From a virus: 36,834 nt of DNA. Shown piece by piece: positions 22,670 to 30,549 of this stretch. Made by a program: the position numbers and the translations under genes. Below the pieces are notes generated by a model, which ran no database searches, was not told the origin of the DNA, and worked only from the letters and a program-made list of their open reading frames with translations. The DNA is taken from the IMG/VR virus record IMGVR_UViG_3300030098_006480, positions 1-36,834 of that record; one strand, 5' to 3'. Each line of letters begins with the position of its first letter. The stretch's first letter is position 1.

Positions 22670-22893
22670 TACCATTCTTTCTAAAGATATTAACACCGAA
22701 AGTTCTAAAGCAGATTATGGAATATGTCTTTGAAAAGAACGATTTAGACTACAAAGTTGATGGATTGATAGAAAGGGTGGATAAAGTAGAAAAAGACTCG
22801 CATCCACCTGTTTTTACTCAAAGAAGATATGAATCTATAGTTGATGACATTGAAAGTATTAAAAAACAGCTAAAAAAGAGGAATAAGAAATGA
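22666..22893 (+). CDS. Small helical protein of the lysis/appendage junction
   Basis: 75 residues. A hydrophobic start (MIPFFLKILTPKVLKQIMEY) leads to a coiled-coil-like, charged remainder including EKDSHPP and ending KKRNKK. The ends overlap both neighbours (ATGA). It could be membrane-associated; no lipobox or clear spanin features. Unrecognised. Confidence 0.45.
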   Translation: MIPFFLKILTPKVLKQIMEYVFEKNDLDYKVDGLIERVDKVEKDSHPPVFTQRRYESIVDDIESIKKQLKKRNKK

Positions 22894-23669
22894 GTTTTAC
22901 AGGAAAATCAATTTCAGCAATATTCAAAGATTTGCTTCATATGGATAACTCAAATACAGGTATATCCTCTACTGCTAAAGTAATTAAAGATGGTGATGGG
23001 AATTCTTCTGCTTTGAGTATAAGCGATGATACTGTGAAAGTTAAACCTATCAATGATGATACAACTGAAGTTTTTACTGTTACAAATAAATCAGGAACAA
23101 GTGTATTTAGTGTTGATAGTTCTAATAGTATTGTTAGAGGTGGTGTAAGTGGATTTAATTATATGAATACTCAGTTCACCACATTTGCAATAAGGGATTT
23201 TAGTCCTGTAGCAGGAGCTCATTATCCGATGTCTTGGATACCATATTTTCACGATGCAAGTTCTTCTGCGATTAATCCTCAAGCTATTGGCACAGGAGGC
23301 ACTCCTGACACATCTTTAACTATTTCAAGTAATGCTCACGATTGGATTCATTGCATTTGGATTCCTAGTGCTAATATAAATGTAGAATCGATTAAAGTTT
23401 TATTGGCAGCAGATGCTTCTGTTAGTGTGAAGTTTTTTGTTAGAAGTTATGATATAAATAATTCAGGTGCGACTGCAGGAGATTTGACGAATGGAGCAGA
23501 AGTCTATTCAAGTGCAACTCATGCTGTAGCTGCAAATTCAGTTTTACAGTCATCTCAATCTATTGATGTTGATGTGGCGAATGGAAAAGCAATTATAGTA
23601 AGTGTTGAAAATGAATCAAGCACAGATGATATTTCTTGTGTGGCAACTTTAAGGTGGCATTTAACATAA
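22890..23669 (+). CDS. Phage appendage protein (MSFTGKSI type)
   Basis: 259 residues. The N-terminus MSFTGKSISAIFKDLLHMDN, with DGDGNSSALSISDDTVKVKP soon after, matches a module I recall at the N-terminus of many marine-phage tail-fibre-like proteins; it probably attaches to the virion. The C-terminal half is a beta-rich domain (AHDWIHCIWIPSANINVESI through ISCVATLRWHLT), probably a carbohydrate- or protein-binding head. It is coupled to the next gene (TAATG). Confidence 0.6.
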   Translation: MSFTGKSISAIFKDLLHMDNSNTGISSTAKVIKDGDGNSSALSISDDTVKVKPINDDTTEVFTVTNKSGTSVFSVDSSNSIVRGGVSGFNYMNTQFTTFAIRDFSPVAGAHYPMSWIPYFHDASSSAINPQAIGTGGTPDTSLTISSNAHDWIHCIWIPSANINVESIKVLLAADASVSVKFFVRSYDINNSGATAGDLTNGAEVYSSATHAVAANSVLQSSQSIDVDVANGKAIIVSVENESSTDDISCVATLRWHLT

Positions 23670-25297
23670 TGAGAGAATTGAGATTAAATAGAGAGATTAA
23701 TCCTAACGGTCAGATTTTAAGAGATGACAAGGGTAATCTTACAGGTATTTCCCTATCTTCAGATTTAGTTAAAATTCGAAATTTAAGTATTGACACTTTA
23801 ACTTCTTCTACAGGAACAATACCTACAGAGGGCTCTTTATATTTTGAAGGTAGTGAGGGGTTGAGGTTTAATTTGGTTGATTCTTTTACAGAGAAATCAG
23901 GGGCTCTTACAAGTTTAGGTGATGTAGCTGTAGGAATGAATAGATGGGCAAATGCCGCGACTCAGTTTTGGATTTATGAGCCCATTGCAAGTCCTGTAGA
24001 TTATTTTAATATAACGGTTCTTGCTAATGGTGCTACATCAATAAGTACAATTGATATTGCAGGGAGTGATGCCTCTTTAAGCCTTAGTTCTGATGGCGAT
24101 TTAAATTTTTCTCCATCAACAGGAGATGTTTTAATTCCAAGTACAGTATCTGAAAAACCTCAATTAACTTTAAAGAATACAACCAATGATACAAATGGTT
24201 CTTCAATTAAATTCTTAAAAGATAAAGGTTCTGCTGCAGCAGATAATGATATTATTGGAAGCCTTACATTTTATGGAGATAATGATGCACAGCAAGAAAC
24301 ACAGTTTGCAAGTATTGTGTCCTCTATAGCAGATGCATCAGATGGAGTTGAAGGTGGAAAATTAGAGTTTCAAGTAGCATCTCACGATGGTGAGATTGTT
24401 ACAGGCTTATCACTAACCGATGGAAGCGCAGAAGATGAAATAGATGTTACTATAGCAAGTGGAGCAGCTTCTGTTACTACTGTAGCAGGTCATCTATCTC
24501 CTCAAGGTGCTATAAATTTAGCTCAAGATATGTATCTTACTGTTGGAAATGTAGAGGATTATATATATGGAGATGGTTCTGAAATTTATATTGGAAAAGA
24601 TGGTAGTGATATTGTTACATATAAAGATGCTGAAATACTTCAAGAAGTACCATTGAAAATTGTAGAGGCAGCTAGTGCTGTTGCTGATACTGCATCTTAT
24701 GGTCAGATATGGGTAAAAACAGCTACACCGAATGAATTATATTTTACTAATGATGCAGGAAATGATATACAATTAACAAGTGGTAGCAGTATAGCAGGAG
24801 GTGGTGGTGGTGGTAGCACAACTTTAGTATGGCATCAAACTATTGGTGGTTATAGATTGAACAATACTTCAACTAGCAGTTATTATACATTTTATAGATT
24901 TTGGAATGAAAATTGGGGTAATTTAGATTCATCTCCTACTAATATAAATACTTATGATGCTTATGCAAGTTTTATGATAACTCCTGCAGCAGGAACTTTA
25001 ACAGGTATAAAAATTGTTGGCAGGGCTTCAGATACAGGGTTTGATGACCCTTTTAAGTTTTATATGTTTAAAGGTACTGTTGCCAATGATGCTACCTCAG
25101 TAACTTGTACTGCAATAGCAACAACATCTGCAATTACACCAACAACATCAGGTAGGACTTTTACACACAATGAAAGCTTTAGCTCTAGTAATTCATTTAG
25201 TGCAGGAGATTCTTTGTATATATGGTTAAAAAAAGATTCTAATTCAGGGAATCAAGATTTATATTTTAATATAACAGTATTTGGAGAGTATAGTTGA
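23669..25297 (+). CDS. Large adhesin / tail-fibre-like protein with Gly hinge
   Basis: 542 residues from ATG 23669. An N-terminal repeat-like beta region contains LSLSSDGDLNFSPSTGDVLI and PQLTLKNTTNDTNGSSIKFL, typical of trimeric fibre shafts in marine phages. A GGGGGG hinge (about nt 24798-24815) separates a C-terminal beta domain of about 160 residues (TTLVWHQTIGG... to FNITVFGEYS). The hinge plus terminal domain suggests a receptor-binding tip; the target is unknown. Confidence 0.65.
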   Translation: MRELRLNREINPNGQILRDDKGNLTGISLSSDLVKIRNLSIDTLTSSTGTIPTEGSLYFEGSEGLRFNLVDSFTEKSGALTSLGDVAVGMNRWANAATQFWIYEPIASPVDYFNITVLANGATSISTIDIAGSDASLSLSSDGDLNFSPSTGDVLIPSTVSEKPQLTLKNTTNDTNGSSIKFLKDKGSAAADNDIIGSLTFYGDNDAQQETQFASIVSSIADASDGVEGGKLEFQVASHDGEIVTGLSLTDGSAEDEIDVTIASGAASVTTVAGHLSPQGAINLAQDMYLTVGNVEDYIYGDGSEIYIGKDGSDIVTYKDAEILQEVPLKIVEAASAVADTASYGQIWVKTATPNELYFTNDAGNDIQLTSGSSIAGGGGGGSTTLVWHQTIGGYRLNNTSTSSYYTFYRFWNENWGNLDSSPTNINTYDAYASFMITPAAGTLTGIKIVGRASDTGFDDPFKFYMFKGTVANDATSVTCTAIATTSAITPTTSGRTFTHNESFSSSNSFSAGDSLYIWLKKDSNSGNQDLYFNITVFGEYS

Positions 25298-25398
25298 TGG
25301 AAAGGATTAGTTATGAGGATGGAAAGGACTCTATTGAAACTTTACAAGAATTGATTGACAAAATTAATGAGATAGTTGATTGGATAAATTCACAATGA
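25297..25398 (+). CDS. 33-residue acidic helical microprotein
   Basis: MERISYEDGKDSIETLQELI followed by DKINEIVDWINSQ, one amphipathic helix. Its ATG overlaps the adhesin stop (TGATG) and its stop overlaps the next ATG. Chaperone-like small proteins often follow fibre genes; that role here is a guess. Confidence 0.45.
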   Translation: MERISYEDGKDSIETLQELIDKINEIVDWINSQ

Positions 25399-25541
25399 TT
25401 GATTTAATTGACACAGACGAAAAGAAGCAGCATTGGTTAAATATTTATAAATCTTTACCTCAAGGTGAAAAAGAAGCTTTTGAGGCATTGCAAGAGATGC
25501 CACAGTTTAAAGAAGTCGTAGAATATTGTAAACAGAATTAG
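25395..25541 (+). CDS. 48-residue small helical protein
   Basis: MIDLIDTDEKKQHWLNIYKS, then LPQGEKEAFEALQEMPQFKE. It is coupled by ATGA to the microprotein before it. Acidic and helical, of unknown function. Its placement between two virion genes suggests an assembly helper. Confidence 0.5.
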   Translation: MIDLIDTDEKKQHWLNIYKSLPQGEKEAFEALQEMPQFKEVVEYCKQN

Positions 25542-25550
25542 GAGAATAAA

Positions 25551-27134
25551 ATGGCAAATTACACAGCAAATTTGGAAATCACAACTGCTAGAGGAGAGAG
25601 ATTGTCTGCTTCTAAGTCAGGTGATTACAATGAAGTTTTCAATTTAAGGAATGAGGTGGATAATAGCGATGCTTTCATCACACTATTAAAAGGTGGTGAT
25701 TCTATTGCACAATCCACTTTGAGAGAATGTAAAAGTATAATTATTAAGAATACAGGCAATGTTGGAGCTGAGATTCAATTTCAATTAGAAAGTTGGAGTG
25801 CTGCAACTCCTGATACAAATGGAGCAGTTGCATATCACACTCATCTTTTAGGAGCAGGGGATTTTTTATACCTACCAAACTTTAGAAGTGTGGATTACTC
25901 GTCTGACACTTCTGCAGGGTTAGGTGCTACTTTGACCAACAAAGCTCCTGCTGATGTTAATAGTGGTGCTTTATATGTAGATACGGGAGTTGATTTAGGT
26001 GCAAACTTAGAAGATAGTGAATCTGCTATAACTGTTACTGATTTAGCAGTCTTTAAAGTTGGAGATTTGGTTCAGGTTGGAATAAACGATACCACAGCAA
26101 CTAGAATAGAGGTTATGAGAGTAACTGCTATGAGTGGCACAGATGGTAGTGGTACTTTAACTTTAGATAGAGCTTTATACGGAACATCTAAAGCAGATAA
26201 GGATTCACAGACCAACGGAACAAATGGTGCAGTAAGTGGAGCAAATGTTTATTTCCCATTTTTCAACACAACTTCAAATTACAATGCTTATTCTACCTTA
26301 CAAACAGATTCTAATGGAAGGCTACATATTAAAAATCTAACAGGATATGGGCGATATGCAGATTTGGTTGCAGATGGCTTTGTTCCATCTAGTTTGAGTG
26401 GGAAATTTTATCGTGCAGGGTATCAAGAACTCGGTCTTTCTGATGTAACTTCTTCAACTCATTCAGGTTTAGCAGCTTCAACTACCTATTATTTCAGTAT
26501 TGCAGTTGATGGTGGTTCTGCTTATGCAGCAACATTCACTACTGACAGTTCGAACTTAAATTTTGGTGGTAGAAATGGAGTTATACAAAAAATTCAAGAT
26601 GTTTTAGATGCAGCTTATTATACTGCAGGTAATTTGTTTCAGAAAAAAGTTTTTGTTTCGATTGTAAATGGAGATATTAGATTTACATCAGGTCAAAGAC
26701 TTTCAACTTCTGCTATTGCCTTAACTCAAAACACAGCAGGTACTGCAACCGAAGATGAGTTCTTTGATGGCACAAATGCAATCGGAAGAATTCCTGCTTC
26801 CCCTGAAGGTGCAGTTGAAGCTAAGTTACCTGATGATGTGGTTTATGATGCAAAAACAAATGTTTCAAGACCTAATACAGCAGAGTTGTTTTATGAGGAT
26901 GGTCATGGAAATATAAGAGGTGTATGTTCAGGGAGATTTTATCACGAAACAGGTGAACTTTTATTAACAGGATGCCCACCAAATGCAAACTTTGTATTTT
27001 CTATTAATTATGGTAGTGCTCATGCAGGTGGAAATGAATTTTCTGCAGCGACAGGTAATTGTATTTTAGAGATTGGTGGTCGTTCAGTAAATCAAAAAGT
27101 AAATACAACAATAGAAATATTAGGCTTAAATTAG
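25551..27134 (+). CDS. Virion structural / appendage protein
   Basis: 527 residues. Beta-rich, with YTANLEITTARGERLSASKS at the start, an IFKVGDLVQVG-like turn region (VTDLAVFKVGDLVQVGINDT), a fibronectin-like patch (GLAASTTYYFSIAVDGGSAY) and a conserved-looking end (CILEIGGRSVNQKVNTTIEI). The SD is AGGAG. No catalytic motif. Probably an abundant virion surface or fibre protein; family not recognised. Confidence 0.6.
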   Translation: MANYTANLEITTARGERLSASKSGDYNEVFNLRNEVDNSDAFITLLKGGDSIAQSTLRECKSIIIKNTGNVGAEIQFQLESWSAATPDTNGAVAYHTHLLGAGDFLYLPNFRSVDYSSDTSAGLGATLTNKAPADVNSGALYVDTGVDLGANLEDSESAITVTDLAVFKVGDLVQVGINDTTATRIEVMRVTAMSGTDGSGTLTLDRALYGTSKADKDSQTNGTNGAVSGANVYFPFFNTTSNYNAYSTLQTDSNGRLHIKNLTGYGRYADLVADGFVPSSLSGKFYRAGYQELGLSDVTSSTHSGLAASTTYYFSIAVDGGSAYAATFTTDSSNLNFGGRNGVIQKIQDVLDAAYYTAGNLFQKKVFVSIVNGDIRFTSGQRLSTSAIALTQNTAGTATEDEFFDGTNAIGRIPASPEGAVEAKLPDDVVYDAKTNVSRPNTAELFYEDGHGNIRGVCSGRFYHETGELLLTGCPPNANFVFSINYGSAHAGGNEFSAATGNCILEIGGRSVNQKVNTTIEILGLN

Positions 27135-27143
27135 GAGATAGAT

Positions 27144-27230
27144 ATGCCATACGGAAAAGGAACATATGGGAAGAAGCGAGGCAGACCTTCTAAGAAGAAA
27201 TCTGTAAAACCTAAAAGAAGGAGAAGGTAA
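27144..27230 (+). CDS. 28-residue AT-hook microprotein
   Basis: MPYGKGTYGKKRGRPSKKKS followed by an Arg/Lys tail. GRP flanked by basic residues is the AT-hook core, which binds the minor groove of A/T-rich DNA. AGGAG precedes it, and its stop overlaps the next ATG. I recall similar tiny basic proteins in other phages (memory only). Its place among virion genes suggests a DNA-packing or internal virion peptide. Confidence 0.65.
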   Translation: MPYGKGTYGKKRGRPSKKKSVKPKRRRR

Positions 27231-28189
27231 TGGCTACAGCACCAACTTATTGCACACATAAAGAATTAAAGCGAGTCTTCCCTCAGATTAGTGAATTTGA
27301 TGCTAAAATTCAGATAGTGGGTTGGGAAGAAACAGGTACACCTAATTTATATTTAGCACGAGATGCAGGATTAGTATCTATCTTATTTGCAGACGGAGAG
27401 GATTTAGGCGACCCTGAAGCAAATAGTGGTGTTGTAAATGTAAATGGAGAATGGTATTATGATTCTGCTTTAGATACTGTTTATTATTTTAATAGTGCTT
27501 CAAATCCTAATAATATGCTAATGGAAGCAGGTGAGGATTTTGCAACTATGATTACTCAGTACAGAGCAGATGCTAGTCGTTATTTAGATTCTAAATTAGA
27601 CCCAAATCTTCCTCGTGAACAACTTAAAGATAAAGAGGGTAATTACGATTATATTATAGTAAGAACAACAGCTTTAGTGGCAGCATCGTTTTTAATTAGA
27701 ACTCAAGACCCAACATCTGAAGTTGCAACATCTCTCATGGAAGAAGCCGAGGGAAATATAAAGTCATTGAACGAAGGTGGTGCTGCACTATCTTGGCAAA
27801 CATCAAGGGATTCATCTAAGGGTGTATTAAGGGATGTTACTTACACATCAGGTCAAATAAGACCTGTAGATTTTAGAGGAAGAGCAGGTGGTGTTGATTA
27901 TGACTTGGTTAAATTGAAAGTAATCACAGGTGGGGTTATTGGAACTGCTACATATAGTGTGTGGGTTAAAGATTCTGATGGCTTGAAAAATCATCAAGTA
28001 GTTACTGAAGAGAAAATTACAGGTGATTATCAGCAATTAGCCTATGGGTTAGAAGTTAGATTTAGTGGTAGCACAGACACAACTGAAGCTACTGCAAACA
28101 ATGAATGGGAAGTTGAGGTGGTTGGTAGATATGAAGAAACTGACACTTCAAGTGTTAAGTCAGTTAGAAATAGTAGGTGGAATAGATAA
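27230..28189 (+). CDS. Head-tail connector-like protein
   Basis: 319 residues. The N-terminal part (TYCTHKELKRVFPQISEFD) and a helical centre (ITQYRADASRYLDSKLDPNL; DYIIVRTTALVAASFLIRTQ) look like the helical bundle of phage adaptor proteins (HK97 gp6/SPP1 gp15-like). They are extended by insertions and a beta C-terminal domain. It precedes the tail-terminator-like gene, as adaptors do. Longer than a typical adaptor; moderate confidence. Confidence 0.5.
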   Translation: MATAPTYCTHKELKRVFPQISEFDAKIQIVGWEETGTPNLYLARDAGLVSILFADGEDLGDPEANSGVVNVNGEWYYDSALDTVYYFNSASNPNNMLMEAGEDFATMITQYRADASRYLDSKLDPNLPREQLKDKEGNYDYIIVRTTALVAASFLIRTQDPTSEVATSLMEEAEGNIKSLNEGGAALSWQTSRDSSKGVLRDVTYTSGQIRPVDFRGRAGGVDYDLVKLKVITGGVIGTATYSVWVKDSDGLKNHQVVTEEKITGDYQQLAYGLEVRFSGSTDTTEATANNEWEVEVVGRYEETDTSSVKSVRNSRWNR

Positions 28190-28623
28190 TGCCTGTAACA
28201 TTTACAAATAATTGGAAAAATATTTTAGATAAACTGTCAAATATCCTTAGAACTGAATATAAAGGTTCTGTGCCTGTTTATAAAGGTGATTCAAATAGAG
28301 GTGGAACTCAATTTATTCGATTGATTCCTACAGGTTCATCCTTATCTGAATACAACACTAATTCAGAAACAAGAGAATTTGCTATCCTTGTTCAGTATTA
28401 CTATAGTAATAAAAATATTAAAGATACAGCTTTAGACCATATATTAAGAATGGTTTCAAGAACGGAGGCATTGATTCACGATAATATTACTATGACACTA
28501 TCTGATTCTTCGACAGCTTTTAATTGTAGATTTGAAAGCACAGAATTAAATACAGGAGATGAAGAAGGGTTGTATTTAGTTGAATGGGAATGGCGATGTC
28601 AGCATTTATCAAATTTAGATTAA
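28189..28623 (+). CDS. Tail terminator / completion-like protein
   Basis: 144 residues: NNWKNILDKLSNILRTEY, then RLIPTGSSLSEYNTNSETRE and FAILVQYYY, a helix-then-strand order typical of tail terminator proteins (lambda gpU-like). It ends with LYLVEWEWRCQHLSNLD. Its position directly before the tail tube gene supports this. It is coupled to the upstream gene (TAATG). Confidence 0.55.
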   Translation: MPVTFTNNWKNILDKLSNILRTEYKGSVPVYKGDSNRGGTQFIRLIPTGSSLSEYNTNSETREFAILVQYYYSNKNIKDTALDHILRMVSRTEALIHDNITMTLSDSSTAFNCRFESTELNTGDEEGLYLVEWEWRCQHLSNLD

Positions 28624-28632
28624 GGAGTTGAT

Positions 28633-28818
28633 ATGAAAATAAAATTAATAAACAAAGATAAGCCAATAACTCAAACATGGTGTTTTTTAAACACAGGTTA
28701 TTGCTCTAGTATTATTGAACAAATTAATTCAGGGAAGCAGATTAAGGTGGATAGATTGCCAAAACCTGCTTTAGAATATGTACAGGAAGTTAAAACTAAA
28801 AAAAATGGAGGTAAATAA
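28633..28818 (+). CDS. Small protein before the tail tube
   Basis: 61 residues: MKIKLINKDKPITQTWCFLN, with a hydrophilic Lys-rich end. The SD is AAGGAG and the stop overlaps the tail-tube ATG. Unrecognised; probably a tail or connector accessory. Confidence 0.5.
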   Translation: MKIKLINKDKPITQTWCFLNTGYCSSIIEQINSGKQIKVDRLPKPALEYVQEVKTKKNGGK

Positions 28819-29834
28819 TGGCTGTTAATTCTAGCACATATTCCCCAAAACAATTTTCTTTTTTGATAGCAGAACAGGATGATTGGGGAACTTTAAATCC
28901 AAACTCAGGTGGTTCTCCTGACAATGCTTATTTAGCAGTAGATGTGGATTCTGTTGGAAGCCCATCTTTAAATATAAATCAGGTTCTTGAACCAAGAACA
29001 GGAAGCAGAGCTTTACAAGCAACTGACTTCTTTCAAGATAATAAAACAAAAGTAATAGAAATGTCTGTTTCAGGTACAGCAACAACAGAGGTTTTGGACT
29101 TATTATTAGGTAATATTACACAAGGAGATACTGTTCCTTATTTAATAACCTCTGCAGCAGCAGTTCAAAATATGACAAGTGCAACTGCAAATCAAACTGC
29201 AAATCAATTACTTTCTATTGTGTACAGCTCTCCTGCAAGTGGTCATACATTGGCTATGAAGGATTGTTTTTGTACTGCAATATCTTTTAATGGTGATGCA
29301 GGAACTGAAGGTGGCAGAATTAAGTTCTCAGCGACCTTTAAAACAGGAAGTGTTCCTTCTTTGGATAATAGTGCTATATCGATAGATACTGCAATATCTT
29401 CTAATAATTATTATATGAGTAATTGGGATGCAGACGATAGGATTGTGGCAGGACATTCAAATGTATTAGTTAATTCTTTTACTTTAAATGTTGAAAATGA
29501 TGTAACTTTCGCAGGTGCAACAGCAACAGGTTATGAGGTGGCTGCAAGAGTTGGAGAGGTTTCGGCTACTGCAGACTTTAATATTAAATATGACGACAAT
29601 ACAGATGTTATGTTTAAAAATTTTCACGACCAAGTAACAGGAGCATCAGAGGGTGCAACTCTTATGGCGACTGATGACACTCCAAGCGATGGAGAGTTTG
29701 AGTTTCAGTTCGAAAGGTCTGTTATAACAAGTGTTGCTTTGTCTGAAGGTGATATGATGATGTTAGATGTATCTGTAAAAGCTGTTGGTGCAGGGATTGG
29801 CTCATCTACAGCATTGTTTGAAATATCTTGTTAA
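28818..29834 (+). CDS. Major tail tube protein
   Basis: 338 residues. It has the N-terminal 'QFSFLIAEQDDWGT' strand, SPSLNINQVLEPRTGSRALQ, and later SFTLNVENDVTFAG with ATADFNIKYDDNTD, matching the tail-tube fold of siphophages, with strands that stack into hexameric rings. It directly precedes the chaperone pair and tape measure, as expected. GGAGG precedes it. It is somewhat longer than a minimal tube protein, so an extra surface domain may be present. Confidence 0.75.
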   Translation: MAVNSSTYSPKQFSFLIAEQDDWGTLNPNSGGSPDNAYLAVDVDSVGSPSLNINQVLEPRTGSRALQATDFFQDNKTKVIEMSVSGTATTEVLDLLLGNITQGDTVPYLITSAAAVQNMTSATANQTANQLLSIVYSSPASGHTLAMKDCFCTAISFNGDAGTEGGRIKFSATFKTGSVPSLDNSAISIDTAISSNNYYMSNWDADDRIVAGHSNVLVNSFTLNVENDVTFAGATATGYEVAARVGEVSATADFNIKYDDNTDVMFKNFHDQVTGASEGATLMATDDTPSDGEFEFQFERSVITSVALSEGDMMMLDVSVKAVGAGIGSSTALFEISC

Positions 29835-29848
29835 TAAAGGAGTAATAC

Positions 29849-30136
29849 ATGGAACTAAAACTCTCTAGTGGTAAGAAAGTTAAAATAAAAAACCTAACCT
29901 TAGATGAGAGAGATGAACTATTGGATTCTGTGAAATACGAGTTTGACAAAGATGGGAAACCTTTAGGTTTTGTGATGGAAAATGCAACTGCAACAAAATG
30001 GCTAAGACTTGCTATTGATGGGGATAACTCAGATAAAACCCTATTAAAATTTACACCTGCAGAAAAAATTGAGGTGTATAGAAAAATGCAAGAAGCTATT
30101 TTTTTGGGGGAAAAGAAAGCCTCTGCATCGAAATAA
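29849..30136 (+). CDS. Tail assembly chaperone, short form (gpG-like)
   Basis: 95 residues: MELKLSSGKKVKIKNLTLDE opens a small acidic, helical protein, the usual start of phage tail assembly chaperones. The SD is AAAGGAG. It sits between tail tube and tape measure, where gpG is found. Its 3' end carries a slippery site, so part of the ribosomes should shift into the -1 frame to make the long form. Confidence 0.75.
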   Translation: MELKLSSGKKVKIKNLTLDERDELLDSVKYEFDKDGKPLGFVMENATATKWLRLAIDGDNSDKTLLKFTPAEKIEVYRKMQEAIFLGEKKASASK

Positions 30137-30549
30137 ACTTCCTTTGGAAGCATTGTGGAGGCTGTCGTTATCATAATTTCCCTTATAAGGCAGATTTACC
30201 TATAAGGATAGATGGTGAATACCCTACTTGGGAATTTGCAAGTACGGATGATATATGGAAAGTAATAGACTTACTTAAACAGGAGGTGCTTGATATGAGA
30301 GAAAAAGGTAAAGATTTTGACCTTGCTTCTTCTATTTATGCACAGATACCATTCTTTGCCTGTACAAATAGCATTTATTCAAGAGAAGCTCAAAGAGATA
30401 TACAAAGGTATGTTTATTGCAGCGATAGTGGGATTCCTGCGTATAAAGGTTCTTATGGTGAGCAACCTGCTAAATGGATAGATAAATACTTTTTAATTAA
30501 AAGAATATTAGCAAATAAGGAAAAGGATAAAGATGGCAGACCAAGCTAA
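29849..30549 (+). CDS. Tail assembly chaperone, long form by -1 frameshift (gpGT-like)
   Basis: The zero frame reads ATT TTT TTG GGG GAA. The heptamer T-TTT-TTG at 30100-30106 allows both tRNAs to slip back one base. The -1 frame is open without interruption from 30100 to the TAG/TAA-type stop at 30549, adding about 147 codons (GKESLCIEINFLWKHCGGCR... to KDKDGRPS). The product would be about 233 residues. This matches the conserved G/GT frameshift of long-tailed phages and explains the apparent gap at 30137-30285. Confidence 0.75.

Noticed and set aside
29806-30174. 122-codon antisense frame over the chaperone gene
   Set aside because: Lies opposite the G/GT chaperone, which has position, SD and frameshift support.
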